Notes: generated by a model not told the origin, from the sequence alone. A stretch of DNA of 59,321 nt from Azohydromonas aeria (GCF_009760915.1 NZ_VIDQ01000043.1:1-59321), one strand, 5' to 3'. Positions 45,529 to 54,444 are shown, counted from the first letter of the stretch. Program-made: numbers and translations.

Positions 45529-47001
45529 TCAGCGCCGTGAGGTCGGCGCCAGCAGCGCGGCCGTGCCGCCGCGGCGCAGCAGCGCCAGGTGCGCGGCCAC
45601 GCGCTGCGCGAAGACCTCGGGCCACGGCTCGCGGCCGAACACGCTGGCAAGGCCCAGCGCCGCGGCCACGGCGTCGTGCTCGCCGCGCGCCTCGCGCAGC
45701 CGCTGCGCCAGCGGCGCGGCACCGGGGTCGCTGATCACGACTTCGGCGCCGGCGTCGTCGCGCCCGGCGGCCAGGTAGTGCAGCCAGGCCGCCAGCGCGC
45801 GCTCCAGGAACGGGCGCTCGATGCCCGCGGCCAGGCTCTCGCGCAAGGGCGGCAGCCAGCGCACCGGCACCTTCTGCGTGCCGTCCATGGCGATCTGCTG
45901 CGTGCGGTGGCCCAGCGCCGGGTTTTCGAAGCGGTGCAGCAGCTCGACGCAGTAGGCGCGCGCGTCGTAGCCCGGCGGCACGGCCACGGTGGCGAGCAGG
46001 TCCTGCGTCATCAGCGCGCGGGCGAAGGCGCCCAGCAGCGGATCGGCCATGGCGTCGGCCACGGTCTGCAGCCCGCGCAGCTGGCCCAGGTAGGCGATGG
46101 CCGAATGGGTGCCGTTGAGCAGGCGCAGCTTCATGGCCTGGTACGGGCGCACGTCGGCGGTGAAGAGCGCGCCGCCCAGCTCCCAGGCCGGGCGCGGGCC
46201 GGTGAAGCGGTCCTCGATCACCCACTGCGTGAAGGGCTCGCACACGATCGCCCCTTCGTCGCGCACGCCGCCCAGCCGCGCCTGCGCCTCGTCCAGCGAC
46301 GCCGGCGTCGCCGCGGGCACGATGCGGTCCACCATGGTGTTGGGGAAGCCGATGTCGTGCTCGATGCGCGCGGCCAGGCCGGCATCGAGCTGCCGCGCGT
46401 ACTGCGCCAGCAGCCGGCGCAGCGTGTCGCCGTTGGCGGCCATGTTGTCGCAGCACACCACCGTCAGCGGCGCATTCGCCGGGCGGCGGCGGATGCCCGC
46501 GGCCAGCACGCCCAGCGTGCTGCGCGGCGCGTCGGGGCGGGCCAGGTCGTGGCGGATGTCGGGGTCGTCCAGGTCGAGCTCGCCGCCGGCCGGGTGCTGG
46601 CTGTAGCCCTTTTCCGTGACGGTGCTGGTGACGATGGCCACGCCGGGGTCGGCGATGGCGCCCAGCACGCGCTCCAGCGCCGCGGGCGCGTACAGCGCTT
46701 CAAGCAGCGCGCCGACCACGCGGGTGCGCGCCGTGTCGGCATGGCGCTCGGTGACGGAAAACAGCCCGTCCTGCGCCGACAGCAGCGTGCTCTGGCGCGA
46801 GGCGCGCAGGCTCACGCCGACGATGCCCCAGCGCGCGTCGCCCGTGGCCAGCGCCGCCTCGGTGTAGAGCGCCAGGTGCGCGCGGGCGAAGGCGCCCAGG
46901 CCCAGGTGCACGATGCCGCCGCGCAGTGCCGCCCGGTCGTGGCGCGGGCGCCGGACGCCGGCGGGAAGGTCGTTCAGGGACTGCAGGTTCAACAGACTCA
47001 C
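45529..47001 (-). CDS. uxuB: Mannitol dehydrogenase-family oxidoreductase, fructuronate reductase-like (UxuB)
   Basis: The product is 490 residues from a GTG at 47001 (beginning VSLLNLQSL); an ATG at 47040 would add 13 residues that look less like the family. The N-terminal NAD-binding segment GIVHLGLGAFARAHLALYT and the C-terminal catalytic MKLRLLNGTHSAIAYLG (Lys/Asn/His) are intact. It probably interconverts D-fructuronate and D-mannonate with NADH. The neighbours (mannonate dehydratase, RspB-like enzyme, GntR regulator) support this over mannitol or tagaturonate, but substrate assignment is an inference. Confidence 0.87.
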   Translation of the reverse strand: MSLLNLQSLNDLPAGVRRPRHDRAALRGGIVHLGLGAFARAHLALYTEAALATGDARWGIVGVSLRASRQSTLLSAQDGLFSVTERHADTARTRVVGALLEALYAPAALERVLGAIADPGVAIVTSTVTEKGYSQHPAGGELDLDDPDIRHDLARPDAPRSTLGVLAAGIRRRPANAPLTVVCCDNMAANGDTLRRLLAQYARQLDAGLAARIEHDIGFPNTMVDRIVPAATPASLDEAQARLGGVRDEGAIVCEPFTQWVIEDRFTGPRPAWELGGALFTADVRPYQAMKLRLLNGTHSAIAYLGQLRGLQTVADAMADPLLGAFARALMTQDLLATVAVPPGYDARAYCVELLHRFENPALGHRTQQIAMDGTQKVPVRWLPPLRESLAAGIERPFLERALAAWLHYLAAGRDDAGAEVVISDPGAAPLAQRLREARGEHDAVAAALGLASVFGREPWPEVFAQRVAAHLALLRRGGTAALLAPTSRR

Positions 47002-47119
47002 GGCGGGTCCGGGACAACAATGGAAAACGGTTTCTGCCATGGCAGGCCCGGCGCAGTGTATGAAGCCCGCCTGTTTGGTTCCAGCGCACAAACCCGAATC
47101 TTGCGAGGCTGCCGGCCAA

Positions 47120-47133
47120 CCTACCATGGTAGG
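47120..47133. promoter_or_regulatory. Palindromic operator CCTACCATGGTAGG
   Basis: A perfect 14-bp palindrome in the divergent region between the uxuB-type gene and the GntR gene. It ends at the AGGA ribosome-binding site of the GntR gene, 12 bases before its ATG, so a bound repressor would block that start. FCD-type GntR proteins bind short perfect palindromes of this kind. Confidence 0.65.
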
Positions 47134-47145
47134 ACAGTGAACACG

Positions 47146-47874
47146 ATGCCTCGTCCCCTTGCCGGTTCCGACGCCGTGCTGGTGGCCGCGCTCAGCGGCT
47201 GGCGGCTCGACCCGGAGCGCTCGTACACGCAGCAGGTGCACCGGCACCTGCGCGACGCGGTCGTGCGCGGCACGCTGCCGCCGCGCACCGGGCTGTCGGA
47301 GGCGACCATCGCCGGCACGCTGCAGGTCAGCCGCACGCCGGTGCGCGAGGCGCTGGCGCAGCTGGCCGAGGAGCAGCTGGTGCTGATCTACCGCAAGGTG
47401 GGCACGGTGGTGGCGCCGATACCGGTGGGGCTGCTGGAGCAGGCGCGCTTCGCGCGCAGCACGCTGGAGTGCGCCAACCACGTGCAGCTGGCGTCCACCA
47501 TCACGCCGGCGCAGCTCGATGAGCTCGCAACCCTCCTGGAAGCGCAGCGCCGCGCGGTGGACTCGGGCGGGGTGGACGAGTTCTTCCGCCTGGACGAGCT
47601 GATGCACCGGCGGCTGTTCGAGTTTGCCGCCCGCGCGCAGGTGTGGGCGATGCTGCAGCCGATGAAGCGCCAGTTCGACCGCGTGCGCTGGCTGCTGCTG
47701 GACCACGTCGCCGACCACGCCCGGCACGCCCTGGCCGAGCACGGGCAGATCCTGGCCCAGCTGGCCGCGCGCGACGTGGCGCGGCTGGGCGCGACGGTGG
47801 CCGCGCACATCGACCGCGTCGGTGGCCACCTGCAGCAGGTGCGCGGGCGCGCGCCGGATTTTTTCATTGACTGA
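47146..47874 (+). CDS. GntR-family regulator with FCD domain (UxuR-like)
   Basis: The product is 242 residues from an ATG at 47146. The winged helix-turn-helix (about 15-85) has GLSEATIAGTLQVSRTPVREAL, the recognition-helix pattern of this family, and the FCD ligand domain (about 95-230) has the His-rich metal-site pattern (LDELMHRRLFEFA, AEHGQIL, VAAHIDR). It likely represses the divergent uxuB/TRAP unit and the downstream mannonate genes until a hexuronate or aldonate binds. Confidence 0.92.
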   Translation: MPRPLAGSDAVLVAALSGWRLDPERSYTQQVHRHLRDAVVRGTLPPRTGLSEATIAGTLQVSRTPVREALAQLAEEQLVLIYRKVGTVVAPIPVGLLEQARFARSTLECANHVQLASTITPAQLDELATLLEAQRRAVDSGGVDEFFRLDELMHRRLFEFAARAQVWAMLQPMKRQFDRVRWLLLDHVADHARHALAEHGQILAQLAARDVARLGATVAAHIDRVGGHLQQVRGRAPDFFID

Positions 47875-47898
47875 TCAACCAGGACTGGAAGGCCCGCA

Positions 47899-49107
47899 GT
47901 GAAGATCGAGAGGCTGCAGACCATCGTCACCTGCCCCGGCAGGAACTTCGTGACGGTGAAGATCGTGACCGACGCGGGCGTGCACGGCCTGGGCGACGCC
48001 ACGCTCAACGGCCGCGAGCTGGCCGTGAAGTCGTACCTGGAGGACCACGTCTTCCCCTGCCTGGTCGGGCGCGACCCGCGCAACATCGAGGACATCTGGC
48101 AGTACCTCTACCGCGGCGCCTACTGGCGCCGCGGCCCGGTGACGATGACGGCCATCGCCGCCATCGACATGGCGCTGTGGGACATCCTGGGCAAGCTCGC
48201 CGGCATGCCGGTGTACCGGCTGCTGGGCGGCAAGAGCCGCGAGGGCCTGATGGTCTACGGCCACGCCACGGGAAGAGACCATGCCGAGGCGGTCGAGGAG
48301 GTGCAGCGCCACGTCGAGCAGGGCTACAAGGCCATCCGCGTGCAGTCGGGCGTGCCGGGGCTGGAGAAGGTGTACGGCGTGGGCAAGGCCGCAGGGCAGT
48401 ACGAGCCGGCGCAAAAGGGCCTGCCCGTCGAGGAGGCCTGGGACACGGCGCTGTACCTGCGGCACACGCCGGAGCTGTTCCGCAAGGTGCGCGAGGCCGT
48501 GGGCTTCGACGTGCACCTGCTGCACGACGCGCACCACCGCCTCACTCCCATCGAGGCCGGCCGCCTGGGCAAGGACCTGGAACCGTACCGCCTGTTCTGG
48601 CTGGAAGACGCCACGCCCGCGGAGAACCAGGAGGCCTTCCGCCTTATCCGCCAGCACACCACCACGCCGCTGGCCGTGGGCGAGGTCTTCAACTCGATCT
48701 GGGACTGCAAGGACCTGATCCGCGAGCAGCTGGTGGACTACATCCGCGCCACCATCGTGCATGCCGGCGGCATCACGCACGTGCGCCGCATCGCCGACTA
48801 CGCCGCGCTGTACCAGGTGCGCACCGGCTTCCACGGCGCCACCGACCTGTCGCCGGTGTGCATGGCCGCGGCCGTGAATTTCGGCCTGTGGGCGCCGAAC
48901 TTCGGCATCCAGGAGCTGATGCCGCACGACGCGCTCACCGACGCGGTGTTCCCGCACAGCTATCGCTTCGAGGACGGCCAGCTGGTCATGGACGAGGTGC
49001 CGGGGCTGGGCGTGGACATCGACGAGGCGCTGGCCGCCAGGTATCCCTACGAGCGCGCCTACCTGCCCGTGGCGCGGCTGCGCGACGGCTCGATGTGGAA
49101 CTGGTGA
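47899..49107 (+). CDS. manD: D-mannonate dehydratase, enolase superfamily (ManD)
   Basis: The product is 402 residues from a GTG at 47899, with GGAAGG in front. It is a ManD-type member (formerly RspA): the VYGHATGRD segment, metal ligands in the WLEDATPAEN and VGEVFNSIWD strands, and the catalytic His region HAGGITHVRR and GFHGATDLSP are intact. It dehydrates D-mannonate to 2-keto-3-deoxy-D-gluconate with Mg2+. It follows the GntR gene by 24 bp and precedes the RspB-like gene by 19 bp, forming an operon. Some members act poorly on mannonate, so kinetics are not certain. Confidence 0.92.
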   Translation: MKIERLQTIVTCPGRNFVTVKIVTDAGVHGLGDATLNGRELAVKSYLEDHVFPCLVGRDPRNIEDIWQYLYRGAYWRRGPVTMTAIAAIDMALWDILGKLAGMPVYRLLGGKSREGLMVYGHATGRDHAEAVEEVQRHVEQGYKAIRVQSGVPGLEKVYGVGKAAGQYEPAQKGLPVEEAWDTALYLRHTPELFRKVREAVGFDVHLLHDAHHRLTPIEAGRLGKDLEPYRLFWLEDATPAENQEAFRLIRQHTTTPLAVGEVFNSIWDCKDLIREQLVDYIRATIVHAGGITHVRRIADYAALYQVRTGFHGATDLSPVCMAAAVNFGLWAPNFGIQELMPHDALTDAVFPHSYRFEDGQLVMDEVPGLGVDIDEALAARYPYERAYLPVARLRDGSMWNW

Positions 49108-49126
49108 AAACCGAAAGGAGCCCTCA

Positions 49127-50161
49127 ATGCTGAGCGTCGTCGTCGAGCAACCCCATCGCATGGCCGTGCAGGAGCGGCCCACGCCGGAGCCCGCCGCGGG
49201 CGAGGTGCGCGTGCGCGTGCGCTACGCGGGCATCTGCGGCTCGGACCTGCACATCTATCACGGCAAGAACCCGTTCGTGGCCTACCCGCGCGTCATCGGC
49301 CACGAGTTCGTCGGCCGCATCGACGCCGTGGGCGCGGGCGTGAGCGCCGCGCGCCTCGGGCAGACGGTGGCGGTCGATCCCGTCATCAGCTGCGGCCACT
49401 GCTGGGCCTGCCGCGTCGGCCGTCCCAACGTCTGCGCCCGGCTGCAGGTGCTGGGCGTGCACCGCGACGGCGGCTTCAGCGAGTACGCGGTGGTGCCCGA
49501 AGGCAATGCCCACGTCATTCCCGAGGGCCTGCCGCTGTCGGCCGCGTCCGTGATCGAGCCCTTCGCCGTGGCCGCCAACGTCACGCACCGCACCGGCGTG
49601 CTCCAGGAGGACGTGGCGCTGGTCTACGGCGCCGGCCCGATCGGGCTGAACCTGGTGCAGGTGCTCAAGAAGGTCTACGGCGTGCGTGCCTTCGTCACCG
49701 ACCACGTGGACGAGCGGCTGGCGCTGGCGCGCGGCTGCGGCGCGGGCGAGGACGAGGTCATCAACACCGCGCGCGAGCCGATCGAGCAGGCGCTGCGAAG
49801 CCGCGGCGTCGAGGGCGGCCCGACGCTGATCTATGACGCGGTGTGCCACCCCGCCATCCTGGAGGAGGCGGTGCGCATCGCCGCGCCGGCGGCGCGCATC
49901 GGCATCCTGGGCTTCTCGGCCGTGCCCTCGGCCATCCCGCAGCAGGAGCTGACGAAGAAGGAGCTGTCGCTGCACGCCTCGCGCCTGAACTGCGCCATGT
50001 TCCCGACCGTGATCGACTGGATCGCGCGCGGGCTGGTGGACCCCGGCCACATCGTCACGCACGAGGTGGACTTCCGCGACGTGGCCGGCGCCTTCGCGCT
50101 GGCGCAGGAGCGCCCGACGCAGAGCTGCAAGGTGCTGCTGGACTTCGGCGCGGAGGGTTGA
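49127..50161 (+). CDS. Zinc-dependent medium-chain alcohol dehydrogenase, RspB-like
   Basis: The product is 344 residues from an ATG at 49127 behind AAAGGAG. The catalytic zinc ligands are in GICGSDLHIYHGKNP and GHEFVGRI, the structural-zinc Cys cluster is CGHCWACRVGRPNVC, and the NAD-binding GAGPIGLN motif is present. RspB-type enzymes that pair with ManD/RspA oxidise aldonates such as L-gulonate to the 5-keto form. It may supply or drain mannonate-pathway intermediates. Confidence 0.9.
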   Translation: MLSVVVEQPHRMAVQERPTPEPAAGEVRVRVRYAGICGSDLHIYHGKNPFVAYPRVIGHEFVGRIDAVGAGVSAARLGQTVAVDPVISCGHCWACRVGRPNVCARLQVLGVHRDGGFSEYAVVPEGNAHVIPEGLPLSAASVIEPFAVAANVTHRTGVLQEDVALVYGAGPIGLNLVQVLKKVYGVRAFVTDHVDERLALARGCGAGEDEVINTAREPIEQALRSRGVEGGPTLIYDAVCHPAILEEAVRIAAPAARIGILGFSAVPSAIPQQELTKKELSLHASRLNCAMFPTVIDWIARGLVDPGHIVTHEVDFRDVAGAFALAQERPTQSCKVLLDFGAEG

Positions 50162-50198
50162 GGGGGTGATGGACAGGCGCGCACCGGACCGGACGGCC

Positions 50199-50561
50199 TC
50201 AGCGGGCCTGCGGGTGCGTCTTCAACCAGTCCTTGAGTGCCTCGTTCATGCGCGTTTGCCAGCCTTCGCCACCGGCACGGAAGGCCTCGATGACCTCGGG
50301 GTCGTAGCGCACGGTCACGGCCAGCTTGCGCGGCGCCTTCTGCGGGCCTCGCTGTCCAGGGCGGCGCTTGCTGACGGCCACCAGATCCCCGTACGCATCG
50401 GGCGGCAGCACTTCCTTGGCCGGGCGGGCCTGCCTGAACCACTCGTCGTCCAGTTCCGGGCTGTCGGGGTCGGCCGCGATGCCTGCGTCAATGGCGGCGT
50501 CCTCCTCGGGAGAGGGCAGCTCCAGCACTCGTCCCGATCGGGTCTTAATGGTCTTGGGCAT
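50199..50561 (-). CDS. brnA: BrnA-family antitoxin
   Basis: The product is 120 residues. The ATG at 50561 has GAGAGG 9 bases before it. The acidic middle part (SPEEDAAIDAGIAADPDSPELDDEWFRQARPA) binds toxin in the family and the C-terminal PRKLAVTVRYDPEVIEAFRA part is the ribbon-helix-helix DNA-binding domain, ending KDWLKTHPQ. The toxin gene normally lies just upstream and overlaps; here only the last third of it is left. The antitoxin alone can still bind its operator. Confidence 0.9.
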   Translation of the reverse strand: MPKTIKTRSGRVLELPSPEEDAAIDAGIAADPDSPELDDEWFRQARPAKEVLPPDAYGDLVAVSKRRPGQRGPQKAPRKLAVTVRYDPEVIEAFRAGGEGWQTRMNEALKDWLKTHPQAR

Positions 50562-50669
50562 AGCGTCTGACCTCTCTGGAATTGGCCCTGCGCAGGCTGA
50601 TGATGCGTACCACCGTGTCGCGCAGGGTGAACACGAGTACAGGAGTGTCCGACAGGCAGACCAGGCACC
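50545..50669 (-). pseudogene. brnT: BrnT toxin remnant (C-terminal part only)
   Basis: Read on the minus strand, this encodes VFTLRDTVVRIISLRRANSR followed by EVRRYAQDH and a TAA stop at 50547-50545 that lies inside the brnA start region, exactly as in intact brnTA pairs. Similarity to the BrnT RNase fold (about 90 residues) covers only the last 35 or so; upstream of about 50635 no toxin-like sequence or start codon in frame was found. It was truncated at the 5' end. Confidence 0.75.
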
Positions 50670-50832
50670 CCGCTTGTGCACGGCCAGGCCCGATCCCGGA
50701 CGACACGCTGATTCCAAATCCGGCTGGCTGGCTGAATCAGGGCCAGCCGCTCGTTGTTGCACTGGCTGGAACGAACCGGTATGAAAGCGCCCACTGCTGC
50801 AAGGCGCGTCGCCCGCGCCTACCCTGCCCGGC

Positions 50833-51795
50833 ATGAACGCCCTGGTCGAGTTGCTGTTGCGGCACGGCGTGCTGCTGGTGTTCGCGGTCACGCTGGCCGC
50901 GCGCGTGGGCGCGCCGGTGCCGGCGGCGCCGCTGCTGGTGGTGGCCGGCGGGCTGGCCGCGGCGGGCAGCTTCTCGCTGGGCGCGGCGCTGGTCGCCGCG
51001 GTGCTGGCCAACATCGCCGGCGACGCGGTGTGGTTCGTGGGCGGACGCCATTACGGCCACCGCGTGATGCGGCTGCTGTGCCGCGTGTCGCTGTCGCCGG
51101 ACTCCTGCGTGCGCCGCAGCGAGCTGCTCATCGGCCGCTGGGGCGGCAGCTCGCTGGTGGCCGCCAAGTTCGTGCCCGGCGTGTCGCTGGTGGCCGCGCC
51201 CATGGCCGGCGCGCTGGACATGCCCTGGCGCACCTTCCTGCTGTTCGAGCTGCTGGGCGGCGCGCTGTGGAGCGGCGTCTTTCTCGGCCTGGGCCTGGTG
51301 TTCAGCCGGCAGATCGAGCAGGTGCTGGCGCTGATGGCCGCGGCCGGCACGCAGGCGCTGTTCGCGCTGCTGGGCGCGCTGGCGCTGCTGCTGGCCTGGC
51401 GCTTCTGGCGCCGCCGCCGTGCGCTGCGCGACGCCGCCATGCCGCGCGTGGGCGTGGCCGAGCTGCGCGCGCTGCTGGCCGGCGAGGCACCGCCGCTGGT
51501 GGTGGACGTGCGCCCGGCTTCCAGCCTGGACATCGACGCGCGCCGCATCCCGGGTGCGCGCCACGTCGAGCTCGCCGCCGTGGCGGCGCTGGCCGGCGAG
51601 CTGCACCGCGAGCGCGACATCGTCGTCTACTGCAACTGCCCCAATGACGTCTCCGCCGCGCAGGCGGCGCGGGTGCTGCAGGACAAGGGCTTCATCAACG
51701 TGCGGCCGCTCGCGGGCGGGCTGGATGCCTGGTTCGCCGCGCACGAGGCCGCGCTCGACGACGGGCCGGCGGCGCCGGCCTCGGCGGCGCGCTGA
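50833..51795 (+). CDS. DedA-family membrane protein fused to a rhodanese domain
   Basis: The product is 320 residues. Residues 1-190 form a DedA/SNARE-associated membrane domain: several hydrophobic segments, with the GRHYGHRVMRLL and KFVPGVSLVAAPMAG motifs typical of the family. Residues about 210-305 are a rhodanese domain with active-site loop CNCPND (catalytic Cys in VVYCNCPND) and the DVRPASSLD entry. DedA proteins work in membrane-lipid (undecaprenyl phosphate) or ion homeostasis; rhodaneses move sulfane sulfur. The start at 50833 has no clear Shine-Dalgarno sequence. Confidence 0.9.
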   Translation: MNALVELLLRHGVLLVFAVTLAARVGAPVPAAPLLVVAGGLAAAGSFSLGAALVAAVLANIAGDAVWFVGGRHYGHRVMRLLCRVSLSPDSCVRRSELLIGRWGGSSLVAAKFVPGVSLVAAPMAGALDMPWRTFLLFELLGGALWSGVFLGLGLVFSRQIEQVLALMAAAGTQALFALLGALALLLAWRFWRRRRALRDAAMPRVGVAELRALLAGEAPPLVVDVRPASSLDIDARRIPGARHVELAAVAALAGELHRERDIVVYCNCPNDVSAAQAARVLQDKGFINVRPLAGGLDAWFAAHEAALDDGPAAPASAAR

Positions 51796-51819
51796 AGTCC
51801 CGGGGCCCGGCCCCGGCCG

Positions 51820-52137
51820 TCAATGCAGCAGGCCGCCGCGCGCCGGCACCGGCGCCACCGCGGCGGCCGCCACGTCCGCGGCCGCTTCGTCGCCCTGCGC
51901 CATGCCCTGCCAGCAGCGGTGCGCGTTGGCCACGATCAGGCCCATCTGCTCGCCCATGGCGGGGTGGTGCTGCAGGAAGAAGAGGTTCGAGACGATCTTG
52001 CGCGCCAGCAGCGAGCGCATGCGGCGCGTCTGCTCCGGGCAGGACTGGGGCACGGGATCGGCCCAGCGGGTCATCAGCGCCAGCGTGGCGGCCATGAGGG
52101 CATCCAGGCTGGGCACTTGGGCTTCGGGGTCGGGCAT
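51820..52137 (-). CDS. Small hypothetical protein
   Basis: The product is 105 residues, mostly helical (SLDALMAATLALMTRWAD; RSLLARKIVSNLFFLQHHPAMGE). The Cys and His residues are spread without a motif. No signal peptide. No family recognised. It is convergent with the DedA-rhodanese gene (24-bp gap). Confidence 0.55.
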   Translation of the reverse strand: MPDPEAQVPSLDALMAATLALMTRWADPVPQSCPEQTRRMRSLLARKIVSNLFFLQHHPAMGEQMGLIVANAHRCWQGMAQGDEAAADVAAAAVAPVPARGGLLH

Positions 52138-52229
52138 GGCGCGTCACCGGTCGAAGGAGTGGGATGCCGGCCTCCAGGCAACCACCATGCCGCGGCGCCC
52201 GGGCGCTGCCCGTCCCGGGGCCGCCGGGC

Positions 52230-53159
52230 TCAGGCCGCCTGCAGCTCGAACACCGGCACCTCGGCCGGCACGCGCCGCGCGCCGCGGCGGTTCGCTTCGG
52301 TGCTCGCTCCCGGCGCCAGCGCCGGCAAGCCTTCGGGCCGGTCGGCCAGCACCAGCAGCCGCACCGGGTGCGCGAAGCCGGCGGCGCCGGCCTCCAGCGC
52401 GGCCAGCGCCTGCGCCAGCAGGGCCGGATGCAGCCCGTCGGCCACGATCAGCGTCGCGCGGCGCGGCTGGAAGGCGGCCAGCGGCGCCAGCTCGGCGCCG
52501 CTCAGCGGCAGGTAGCCGGCGTCCCAGGGCGAGCCGGGTGGCAGCGCCCGCCACCAGCGGGCTTCGTCCAGCTTGATTCGCAGCCGCCAGGCCAGGCCCG
52601 CAAGCCGGCCCATCGCTTCCAGCCGCACCGTGCCGTCGATGTGGCGGCTGAAGGCTTCGGCCAGGGCCGACTGCTGCGCGCCGCTGCCGCCGGTGAGCAC
52701 GGCCACGCCCAGGCGCGGCAAGGCACCCGGCGCGGTGGCGTCCGCGCACCAGCGCTCCAGCCCCGCCCAGGCGCCGCGCTGCGCCGGCTGGCCGGCGTCC
52801 TCCTGCCATGCCGGCACCGGCCCGCCGGGCGGCGCCACGCGCAGCGCCGCACCGTCGTAGCGCGCCAGCAGCGTGGGCGCCATGCGCCGCGCCGGCCACA
52901 GGCACAGCAGGAACGAGGCGGCGGCCAGCGCCGCCAGCTCGCGCCACAGCGGGCTGCCGGGCAGCGCATGGCCGACCAGCACACCATCCAGCCAGCCGCG
53001 CTGCCAGCCCGGCCGGCCCAGCGCCAGCCCGGCCACCGTCGCCAGCGCTTCCAGGCCCGCTGCAAGCGCCAGTGCCAGCCCCAGCGCCATGGCGACGGTG
53101 GCCTTTCCCTCCCTGCCCCGGATCGCCCGCCGCCGGGTCCGGACTTGCTGCTCGTTCAT
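52230..53159 (-). CDS. Hypothetical membrane protein with degenerate nucleotide-fold segment
   Basis: The product is 309 residues from an ATG at 53159 preceded by AGGA. Two hydrophobic helices lie in the first 90 residues (about 22-43 and 72-90). The soluble part begins with a strand and loop, GVAVLTGGSGAQQSAL, that looks like a P-loop but lacks the Lys, and alternates strands and helices thereafter (ATLIVADGLHPALLAQAL). No known family is recognised; it could be a membrane-anchored protein of an ATPase-like fold without catalysis. Confidence 0.6.
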   Translation of the reverse strand: MNEQQVRTRRRAIRGREGKATVAMALGLALALAAGLEALATVAGLALGRPGWQRGWLDGVLVGHALPGSPLWRELAALAAASFLLCLWPARRMAPTLLARYDGAALRVAPPGGPVPAWQEDAGQPAQRGAWAGLERWCADATAPGALPRLGVAVLTGGSGAQQSALAEAFSRHIDGTVRLEAMGRLAGLAWRLRIKLDEARWWRALPPGSPWDAGYLPLSGAELAPLAAFQPRRATLIVADGLHPALLAQALAALEAGAAGFAHPVRLLVLADRPEGLPALAPGASTEANRRGARRVPAEVPVFELQAA

Positions 53160-53452
53160 CGTTCCTGCTCGCCTGGCCCGCTGCGCCGGGACCGTTGTTT
53201 CTGGGTCGGCGGCGATGCTAGCCGCGCGCGCGGCGGCCCGATCCGGTGAAAAGCGGGCCCGTGGCGCGGCGCTTGCCGGCCCGCTGGACCACCCGGGCCT
53301 CCCGGGCGCCTGGCAAGTGCGGAATTGCCGGAAACGCCCGCTGCCGCTTTCGCGAGCCGCGAAAGCTCGGCTCGCGTGCCGGTCATTCCGCGCCGCGGCG
53401 CCCCTGCGCAGAATCCGCGCGCCCGGCATCCACAGACCGAAGGAGACAAGCC

Positions 53453-54421
53453 ATGAAGTTCACGCGCCGCGCCGCCCTGCTGGTGCTCGCCGCTGCCAGT
53501 ACCGGCCCCGCCCTGGCGGAAGACAAGTACCCGGGCAGGCCGGTCACCGTGGTGGTGCCGCAGGCCCCGGGCGGCGCCAACGACGCCATCGCGCGCATCG
53601 TGGGGCAGAAGCTTGCCGAGCAGACCGGGCAGCAGTTCATCATCGACAACCGCCCCGGCGCCGGCGGCAACCTGGGCACCGTCGCGGCCGCCAAGGGCAA
53701 GCCCGACGGCTACACGCTGCTGCTGTCCGTGAGCAGCGCGCACGTCATCAACCCGTCGCTGTACAAGAACCCGGGCTTCGACCCGGTCAAGGACTTCGAG
53801 CCGATCACGCCCGTGGCCACCGCCGGCTACGCGCTGGTGGCCAACAACGACTTCCCGGCGAAGAACGTGTCCGAGCTGATCGCCGTGGCGAAGAAGCAGC
53901 CCGGCAAGATCGCCATCGCCTCGGCCGGCAACGGCACGCTGAACCACCTGATCGGCGAGATGCTGCAGAAGGCCGCCGGCATCGAGCTGATGCACGTGCC
54001 CTACAAGGGCGCCTCGGCCGCGGTGACGGACCTGGTCGGCGGCCAGGTGCAGCTGTCGGTGCAGAGCCTGCCGTCGTCGATCGCCTTCATCAAGTCCGGC
54101 AAGCTCAAGGTGCTGGGCGTGGTCAACGAGAAGCGCGTGGCCGCGCTGCCCGACGTGCCCACCGTCGGCGAGACGCTCAAGGGTTTCGGCTCGACGCCCT
54201 GGTATGGCTTCTTCGCCCCGGCGGGCACGCCCAAGGCGGTGGTGAACCAGTTGCAGGCGCAGGTGGCCAAGGCGCTGGAGGCGCCCGACGTGAAGGAGAA
54301 GCTCGCGGCGGTGGGCTGCGAGCCCTTCAGGAGCACACCCGAGCAGTTCGCCGCGCAGATCAAGACCGAGCTGCCGCAGTGGGCGAAGATCGTGAAGGAG
54401 TCGGGGGCGACGATCGATTGA
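53453..54421 (+). CDS. Bug/TctC-family periplasmic substrate-binding protein
   Basis: The product is 322 residues from an ATG at 53453 behind AAGGAGAC. Residues 1-22 are a signal peptide (ALAED cleavage). The family features are clear: YPGRPVTVVVPQAPGG near the start, NRPGAGGNLGT, and the VPTVGETLKG segment in the second lobe. Such proteins bind carboxylates for tripartite tricarboxylate transporters, or serve as orphan receptors; Burkholderiales have many without nearby TctAB, as here. A classic terminator follows. Confidence 0.94.
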   Translation: MKFTRRAALLVLAAASTGPALAEDKYPGRPVTVVVPQAPGGANDAIARIVGQKLAEQTGQQFIIDNRPGAGGNLGTVAAAKGKPDGYTLLLSVSSAHVINPSLYKNPGFDPVKDFEPITPVATAGYALVANNDFPAKNVSELIAVAKKQPGKIAIASAGNGTLNHLIGEMLQKAAGIELMHVPYKGASAAVTDLVGGQVQLSVQSLPSSIAFIKSGKLKVLGVVNEKRVAALPDVPTVGETLKGFGSTPWYGFFAPAGTPKAVVNQLQAQVAKALEAPDVKEKLAAVGCEPFRSTPEQFAAQIKTELPQWAKIVKESGATID

Positions 54422-54444
54422 TCGCGGTTGCAACCAACCTGGAG

